The translations under genes and the position numbers were made by a program. A DNA stretch of 64,000 nt from Klebsiella sp. WP3-W18-ESBL-02 (GTDB lineage: Bacteria > Pseudomonadota > Gammaproteobacteria > Enterobacterales > Enterobacteriaceae). Positions 58,943 through 64,000 of the stretch are shown one piece after another (within the stretch, counting starts at the first letter, position 1; every line of letters starts with the position of its first letter). The stretch lies in the NCBI RefSeq assembly GCF_014168815.1, contig NZ_AP021972.1:4154001-4218000 (forward strand), written 5' to 3'. Under the pieces are notes generated by a model, which saw only the letters and a program-made list of their open reading frames with translations, was not told the DNA's origin and made no database searches.

Positions 58943-60367
58943 TTACTTCTTCTTCGCTTTCGGGTTTGGCAGGTCGGTAATGCTACCTTCAAAGATTTCT
59001 GCTGCCAGGCCAACAGACTCGTGCAGAGTCGGGTGAGCGTGGATGGTCAGCGCGATATCTTCAGCGTCACAACCCATTTCGATCGCCAGACCGATTTCGC
59101 CCAGCAGCTCGCCGCCGTTGGTACCGACAATCGCACCACCGATAACACGGTGAGATTCTTTGTCGAAAATCAGTTTGGTCATACCGTCTGCGCAGTCGGA
59201 AGCGATAGCACGGCCAGAAGCAGCCCACGGGAAGGTGGCGGTTTCATAGCTGATGCCTTTCTCTTTCGCTTCTTTCTCAGTCAGACCTACCCAAGCAACT
59301 TCTGGATCGGTATACGCAATGGATGGAATCACTTTCGGATCGAAGTAGTGTTTCTGGCCGGCGATAACTTCAGCAGCAACGTGACCTTCATGAACACCTT
59401 TGTGCGCCAGCATCGGCTGACCGACGATATCGCCGATAGCAAAGATGTGCGGTACGTTGGTACGCAGCTGTTTGTCGACGTGGATGAAGCCACGCTCGTC
59501 AACTTCTACGCCAGCTTTGCCCGCGTCGAGGTTTTTACCGTTTGGTACGCGACCGATAGCCACCAGCACGGCGTCATAACGCTGTGCTTCTGAAGGTGCT
59601 TTTTTGCCTTCCATGGAAACGTAGATACCGTCTTCTTTTGCTTCAACGGCGGTCACTTTGGTTTCCAGCATCAGGTTGAATTTCTTGCTGATACGTTTGG
59701 TGAAGACTTTAACGATGTCTTTGTCGGCAGCCGGGATAACCTGGTCGAACATTTCAACCACGTCAATCTCTGAACCCAGCGCATGGTACACGGTACCCAT
59801 TTCCAGACCGATGATGCCACCGCCCATAACCAGCAGGCGTTTTGGCACTTCTTTCAGTTCCAGTGCGTCTGTGGAGTCCCAAACGCGTGGGTCTTCATGT
59901 GGAATGAATGGCAGTTCAATCGGACGGGAACCCGCCGCGATGATAGCGTTGTCGAAGTTGATGACGGTTTTACCGTTCTCGCCTTCCACTTCCAGGGTGT
60001 TTGCCCCGGTGAATTTACCCAGACCGTTTACCACTTTCACTTTACGGCCTTTGGCCATACCCGCCAGACCACCGGTCAGCTGAGTGATAACTTTCTCTTT
60101 CCAGGTACGAATTTTGTCGATATCGGTTTTCGGCTCGCCGAAGACGATACCGTGTTCAGCCAGCGATTTGGCTTCTTCGATAACTTTTGCAACGTGCAGC
60201 AGTGCTTTAGAAGGGATACAGCCAACGTTCAGACAAACACCACCGAGGGTGCTGTAACGTTCTACAATTACGGTTTCCAGACCTAAATCAGCGCAACGGA
60301 ATGCAGCAGAGTAGCCCGCAGGACCTGCCCCAAGTACCACGACCTGAGTTTTAATTTCAGTACTCAT
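58943..60367 (-). CDS. lpd: Dihydrolipoyl dehydrogenase (E3)
   Basis: Flavoprotein shared by pyruvate dehydrogenase, 2-oxoglutarate dehydrogenase and the glycine cleavage system, reoxidising dihydrolipoyl groups with NAD+. With the ATG at 60367 it has 474 residues, as in E. coli; 19 more codons upstream have no counterpart. FAD site GAGPAGYSAAFRC, redox disulfide GGVCLNVGCIPSK, NAD site GGGIIGLEMG and active-site HAHPTLHE are intact. Own promoter region plus read-through from aceEF. Confidence 0.98.
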   Translation of the reverse strand: MSTEIKTQVVVLGAGPAGYSAAFRCADLGLETVIVERYSTLGGVCLNVGCIPSKALLHVAKVIEEAKSLAEHGIVFGEPKTDIDKIRTWKEKVITQLTGGLAGMAKGRKVKVVNGLGKFTGANTLEVEGENGKTVINFDNAIIAAGSRPIELPFIPHEDPRVWDSTDALELKEVPKRLLVMGGGIIGLEMGTVYHALGSEIDVVEMFDQVIPAADKDIVKVFTKRISKKFNLMLETKVTAVEAKEDGIYVSMEGKKAPSEAQRYDAVLVAIGRVPNGKNLDAGKAGVEVDERGFIHVDKQLRTNVPHIFAIGDIVGQPMLAHKGVHEGHVAAEVIAGQKHYFDPKVIPSIAYTDPEVAWVGLTEKEAKEKGISYETATFPWAASGRAIASDCADGMTKLIFDKESHRVIGGAIVGTNGGELLGEIGLAIEMGCDAEDIALTIHAHPTLHESVGLAAEIFEGSITDLPNPKAKKK

Positions 60368-60456
60368 CATGACCTCTATCATTTGTATCCGGCGGTCTGA
60401 CGTTATAGTTATTACGCCCATCATCCACCGGGACGTTCTATCCGCGTGTATTTTAC

Positions 60457-60474
60457 AAAATTGTTAACAATTTT
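60457..60474 (-). promoter_or_regulatory. lpd promoter palindrome
   Basis: Eighteen-base perfect palindrome (aaaattgttaacaatttt) 90-107 bp upstream of the lpd ATG, followed on the minus strand by GTAAAATAC, a plausible -10. The same block lies in the E. coli lpd promoter as I remember it. A bound factor (ArcA was reported for E. coli) is possible, but the match to its consensus is loose. Confidence 0.55.
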
Positions 60475-60542
60475 TAAACAACAAACGGCAAACGATTTTG
60501 TCCTTTGTTGCTGATAACCCCTAACCACTCCGAGGTTACCAG

Positions 60543-60572
60543 AAAAAAGCCGGCCGTCAGGCCGGCTTTTTT
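60543..60572. terminator. Terminator between aceF and lpd
   Basis: Hairpin with 13 bp stem (aaaaaagccggcc / ggccggctttttt) and a four-base loop, directly after the aceF stop. The A and T flanks let it work in both directions. It ends part of the aceEF transcripts; lpd has a separate promoter. Confidence 0.92.
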
Positions 60573-60573
60573 A

Positions 60574-62466
60574 TTACATCACCAGACGGCGAATGTCAGA
60601 CAGCATGTTGTTGATGATGGTGATAAAGCGCGCACCATCCGCACCGTCGATTACGCGGTGGTCGAAGGAAAGAGAAATTGGCATCATCAGACGCGGCATA
60701 AACTCTTTACCGTTCCACACTGGCTCCATAGAGGACTTGGAGACACCGAGGATCGCCACTTCCGGCGCGTTAACAATCGGCGCGAAGTGGGTCGTACCCA
60801 GGCCACCGATGCTGGAGATGGTGAAGCAACCGCCCTGCATTTCGCCAGCGGTCAGCTTGCCATCACGCGCTTTCTTGGAGATCACGGTCAGTTCACGAGA
60901 CAGCTCGGTAATGCTCTTCTTGTTCACGTCTTTGAAGACTGGAACAACCAGACCATTTGGCGTATCAACCGCCACACCGATGTTGATGTATTTCTTCAGG
61001 GTCAGGCGCTGACCATCTTCAGACAGAGAGCTGTTGAAGCGCGGCATCTGTTCCAGAGCGGCGGCAACGGCTTTCATGATGAAGACCACTGGGGTGAATT
61101 TCACGTCCAGTTTACGTTTTTCAGCTTCGGCGTTCTGCTGTTTACGGAACGCTTCCAGATCGGTGATATCGGTCTTATCGAAGTGAGTAACGTGCGGGAT
61201 CATCACCCAGTTACGGCTCAGGTTAGCACCCGAGATTTTCTGGATACGGCCCAGTTCCACTTCTTCGATTTCACCAAACTTGCTGAAGTCCACTTTCGGC
61301 CAAGGCAGCATGCCCGGGATACCGCCGCCAGCGGCTGCAGCCGGAGCCGCTTCAGCACGCTTGATAGCGTCTTTCACGTAAGCCTGAACGTCTTCACGCA
61401 GGATACGACCTTTACGGCCAGAACCTTTCACTTTCGCCAGGTTCACACCGAATTCGCGCGCCAGGCGACGAATCAGCGGAGTGGCGTGAACGTAAGCGTC
61501 GTTCTCAGCGAACTCGGTTTTACCTTCAGCCTTCGCAGCCGGTGCGGCAGCAGGTTTAGCAGCCTGAGCCGGTGCAGCAGCAGGAGCTGGAGCCGCCGCG
61601 GCAGCTGGAGCAGCAGGTGCTGCGCCTTCCACTTCGAAGACCATAATCAGAGAACCGGTTTTGACTTTGTCGCCGGTGCTGATTTTGATTTCTTTTACGG
61701 TACCTGCGAACGGTGCCGGAACTTCCATAGAGGCTTTGTCGCCTTCTACGGTGATCAGTGACTGCTCAGCGGCAATTTTATCGCCCACTTTCACCATCAC
61801 TTCGGTCACTTCAACTTCGTCACCGCCGATGTCCGGTACGTTAACGTCTTTCGAGCCAGAAGCCGCCGGAGCCGCTGCTGCTGCCGGAGCGGCAGCCTGA
61901 GCCGGTGCAGCAGCAGGCGCTGCGCCCGCCACTTCGAAGACCATAATCAGGGAGCCGGTGGACACTTTGTCGCCGGTGTTGATTTTGATCTCTTTCACCA
62001 CGCCCGCGAACGGTGCCGGGACTTCCATGGACGCTTTGTCACCTTCAACGGTGATCAGAGACTGTTCAGCCGCTACGGTATCGCCGACTTTGACCATGAT
62101 CTCGGTCACTTCAACTTCGTCGCCGCCGATATCAGGCACGTGAACGTCTTTTGCCGCTGCAGCAGCAGGTGCTGCTGCCGGAGCCGCTTCTTTCTTCTCT
62201 TCTGCCTTGGCAGGTGCAGCTGCTGCTGCACCGTCGGCGGAATCGAAAATCATGATCAGCTTGCCGGTCTCAGTTTTGTCGCCAACAGAGACTTTGATCT
62301 CTTTAACGATACCAGCCTGAGGAGACGGAACTTCCATAGAGGCTTTGTCGCCTTCTACGGTGATCAGCGACTGTTCAGCTTCAACTTTGTCGCCTACTTT
62401 GACCAGGATCTCGGTGATTTCAACTTCATCAGCCCCGATGTCCGGTACATTGATTTCGATAGCCAT
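60574..62466 (-). CDS. aceF: Dihydrolipoyllysine-residue acetyltransferase (PDH E2)
   Basis: Core of the pyruvate dehydrogenase complex. 630 residues, as in E. coli: three lipoyl domains, each with the lipoylated lysine in VEGDKASMEVP (Lys41 first), separated by long Ala/Pro linkers; a peripheral-subunit-binding domain (HATPLIRRLAREFGVN near residue 330); and the catalytic domain with SFDHRVIDGADGARF (His near 602). Fourteen bases downstream of aceE. The three repeats produce internal direct repeats in the DNA at about 61.7, 62.0 and 62.3 kb. Confidence 0.98.
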   Translation of the reverse strand: MAIEINVPDIGADEVEITEILVKVGDKVEAEQSLITVEGDKASMEVPSPQAGIVKEIKVSVGDKTETGKLIMIFDSADGAAAAAPAKAEEKKEAAPAAAPAAAAAKDVHVPDIGGDEVEVTEIMVKVGDTVAAEQSLITVEGDKASMEVPAPFAGVVKEIKINTGDKVSTGSLIMVFEVAGAAPAAAPAQAAAPAAAAAPAASGSKDVNVPDIGGDEVEVTEVMVKVGDKIAAEQSLITVEGDKASMEVPAPFAGTVKEIKISTGDKVKTGSLIMVFEVEGAAPAAPAAAAAPAPAAAPAQAAKPAAAPAAKAEGKTEFAENDAYVHATPLIRRLAREFGVNLAKVKGSGRKGRILREDVQAYVKDAIKRAEAAPAAAAGGGIPGMLPWPKVDFSKFGEIEEVELGRIQKISGANLSRNWVMIPHVTHFDKTDITDLEAFRKQQNAEAEKRKLDVKFTPVVFIMKAVAAALEQMPRFNSSLSEDGQRLTLKKYINIGVAVDTPNGLVVPVFKDVNKKSITELSRELTVISKKARDGKLTAGEMQGGCFTISSIGGLGTTHFAPIVNAPEVAILGVSKSSMEPVWNGKEFMPRLMMPISLSFDHRVIDGADGARFITIINNMLSDIRRLVM

Positions 62467-62480
62467 TGTTCTTTTACCTC

Positions 62481-64000
62481 TTACGCCAGACGCGGGTTAA
62501 CTTTTTCTGCATCGATGTTGAATTTGGTGATTGCGTCAGCAACCACTTTCTTATCGATTTCGCCACGTTTAGCCAGTTCGCCCAGTGCCGCTACAACCAC
62601 GTAGGAAGCATCAACTTCGAAGTGGTGACGCAGGTTTTCACGGCTGTCAGAGCGACCGAAGCCGTCGGTACCCAGTACGCGGTAATCGTCAGCCGGTACA
62701 TAAGTACGAACCTGCTCAGCAAACAGTTTCATATAGTCAGTAGAGGCAACAGCCGGCGCGTCGTTCATTACCTGAGCGATGTACGGAACGCGCGGCGTTT
62801 CCAGCGGGTGCAGCATGTTCCAGCGTTCACAATCCTGACCATCACGTGCCAGTTCAGTGAAGGAGGTCACGCTGTACACGTCGGAGCCGACGCCATAGTC
62901 TTTCGCCAGGATCTGCGCTGCTTCACGTACGTGACGCAGGATAGAACCGGAGCCCAGCAGCTGAACTTTACCTTTGCTACCTTCGAGGGTTTCGAGTTTG
63001 TAGATACCTTTACGGATACCTTCCTCGGCACCTGCTGGCATTGCCGGCATGTGGTAGTTTTCGTTCAGCGTGGTGATGTAGTAGTAAACGTTCTCTTGTT
63101 TCTCACCGTACATGCGCTCCAGACCATCGTGCATGATGACCGCCACTTCGTACGCGTAAGATGGATCGTAAGAGATACAGTTCGGGATAGTCAGAGACTG
63201 AATATGGCTGTGACCATCTTCGTGCTGCAGACCTTCACCGTTCAGCGTCGTACGACCGGAAGTACCGCCTACCAGGAAGCCGCGAGCCTGCTGGTCGCCT
63301 GCCTGCCAGCACAGGTCACCGATACGCTGGAACCCGAACATGGAGTAGTAGATGTAGAACGGAATCATCGGCAGGTTGTTGGTGCTGTAAGAGGTCGCAG
63401 CCGCCAGCCAGGATGCGCCAGCACCCAGTTCGTTGATACCTTCCTGCAGAATCTGGCCTTTCTCGTCTTCTTTGTAGTAGGCAACCTGCTCACGGTCCTG
63501 CGGGGTGTACTGCTGGCCGTTCGGGCTGTAGATACCAATCTGACGGAACAGGCCTTCCATACCAAAGGTACGCGCTTCATCGGCGATGATCGGCACGAGG
63601 CGGTCTTTGATGGACTTGTTCTTCAGCATCACGTTCAGCGCACGGACGAACGCGATAGTGGTGGAGATCTCTTTGTTCTGCTCTTCCAGCAGCGGGCCGA
63701 AATCTTCCAGCGTCGGCAGCTCTAACTTCTCATCGAAGTTCGGCTGACGGCTCGGCAGGTAGCCGTGCAGTTTCTGACGCTGAGCGTGCAGATAGGTGTG
63801 TTCTTCAGAACCTTCCGGGAAGGTAATGTAAGACAGTTTTTCAACCTGCTCGTCGGTCACAGGAACGTTGAAACGGTCGCGGATGTAGCGCACGCCGTCC
63901 ATGTTCATTTTCTTAACCTGGTGAGCGATGTTTTTACCTTCAGCGGTGTCACCCATGCCGTAACCTTTGATGGTATGGGCGAGGATTACGGTTGCTTTGC
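62481..64000 (-). CDS. aceE: Pyruvate dehydrogenase E1 component (partial, N-terminal part beyond window)
   Basis: C-terminal 505 residues of the thiamine-diphosphate E1 subunit that decarboxylates pyruvate; the family has about 887 residues. The frame is open from the right edge through KATVILAHTIKGYGMG to the stop at 62481. It contains MFGFQRIGDLCWQAGDQQARGFL and the C-terminal RVLGTDGFGRSDSRENLRHHFEVDA. First gene of aceEF; its promoter and pdhR lie outside the window. Confidence 0.97.
   Translation of the reverse strand, partial: KATVILAHTIKGYGMGDTAEGKNIAHQVKKMNMDGVRYIRDRFNVPVTDEQVEKLSYITFPEGSEEHTYLHAQRQKLHGYLPSRQPNFDEKLELPTLEDFGPLLEEQNKEISTTIAFVRALNVMLKNKSIKDRLVPIIADEARTFGMEGLFRQIGIYSPNGQQYTPQDREQVAYYKEDEKGQILQEGINELGAGASWLAAATSYSTNNLPMIPFYIYYSMFGFQRIGDLCWQAGDQQARGFLVGGTSGRTTLNGEGLQHEDGHSHIQSLTIPNCISYDPSYAYEVAVIMHDGLERMYGEKQENVYYYITTLNENYHMPAMPAGAEEGIRKGIYKLETLEGSKGKVQLLGSGSILRHVREAAQILAKDYGVGSDVYSVTSFTELARDGQDCERWNMLHPLETPRVPYIAQVMNDAPAVASTDYMKLFAEQVRTYVPADDYRVLGTDGFGRSDSRENLRHHFEVDASYVVVAALGELAKRGEIDKKVVADAITKFNIDAEKVNPRLA

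Noticed and set aside
60505..61761. Open frame of 418 codons opposite aceF
   Set aside because: Antisense of Ala/Pro-rich linkers and lipoyl repeats, giving low-complexity protein. aceF is certain on the other strand.
61650..62440. Three similar DNA segments of about 300 bp that look like a tandem repeat
   Set aside because: They are the three lipoyl domains of aceF and are explained by the protein's architecture.

Overview
The window is a stretch of enterobacterial chromosome. Almost every gene has a close counterpart in the Escherichia coli K-12 segment from dgt back to aceE, in the same order but on the opposite strand. REP/BIME palindromes, one ERIC element and base composition also fit the Enterobacteriaceae (Citrobacter, Kluyvera, Enterobacter or Klebsiella relatives). 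I cannot fix the genus from this sequence. Both ends cut a gene: dgt on the left (C-terminal half missing) and aceE on the right (N-terminal part missing).

Layout from left to right. 1-5.1 kb: dgt, mtn, btuF, yadS, erpA, clcA. 5.4-10.8 kb: an accessory locus that K-12 lacks between clcA and hemL. It has a full-length transketolase, three UlaABC-type PTS subunits in one operon, and a divergent GntR/HutC-type regulator. 10.9-18.2 kb: hemL and the ferric hydroxamate system fhuACDB with a Fur-type site. 18.5-28.5 kb: mrcB, hrpB, thpR, sfsA, dksA, gluQ, pcnB (AUU start) and folK. 29.1-38.7 kb: a chaperone-usher fimbrial operon of the K-12 yad type, with two major pilin genes and two tip adhesin genes. 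38.8-41.7 kb: panB, panC, a decayed rpnC (yadD) relic and panD. 41.7-46.8 kb: yadE, yadI, the yadGH exporter, can and hpt. 47.0-53.4 kb: gcd, an exported protein of unknown role, cueO, yacC, yacL and a GlcG/HbpS-type protein. 53.5-64 kb: acnB, a DUF3300/DUF2950 pair at the yacH position, lpd, aceF and aceE.

The backbone genes serve central metabolism (pyruvate dehydrogenase, aconitase, glucose oxidation), vitamin and cofactor supply (pantothenate, folate, B12, Fe-S assembly, heme), iron and copper handling, peptidoglycan synthesis and RNA or stringent-response control. The differences from the K-12 plan are the informative part: the PTS-transketolase island; paired pilins and paired adhesins, the first adhesin carrying a low-GC lectin domain; a shortened FhuA surface loop; loss of the nuclease half of rpnC; extra genes beside cueO and acnB; and the absence of speD-speE from their usual place between yacC and yacL.

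Comparisons with K-12 proteins come from memory of those sequences and not from an alignment run here. Promoter and terminator calls come from reading the DNA.
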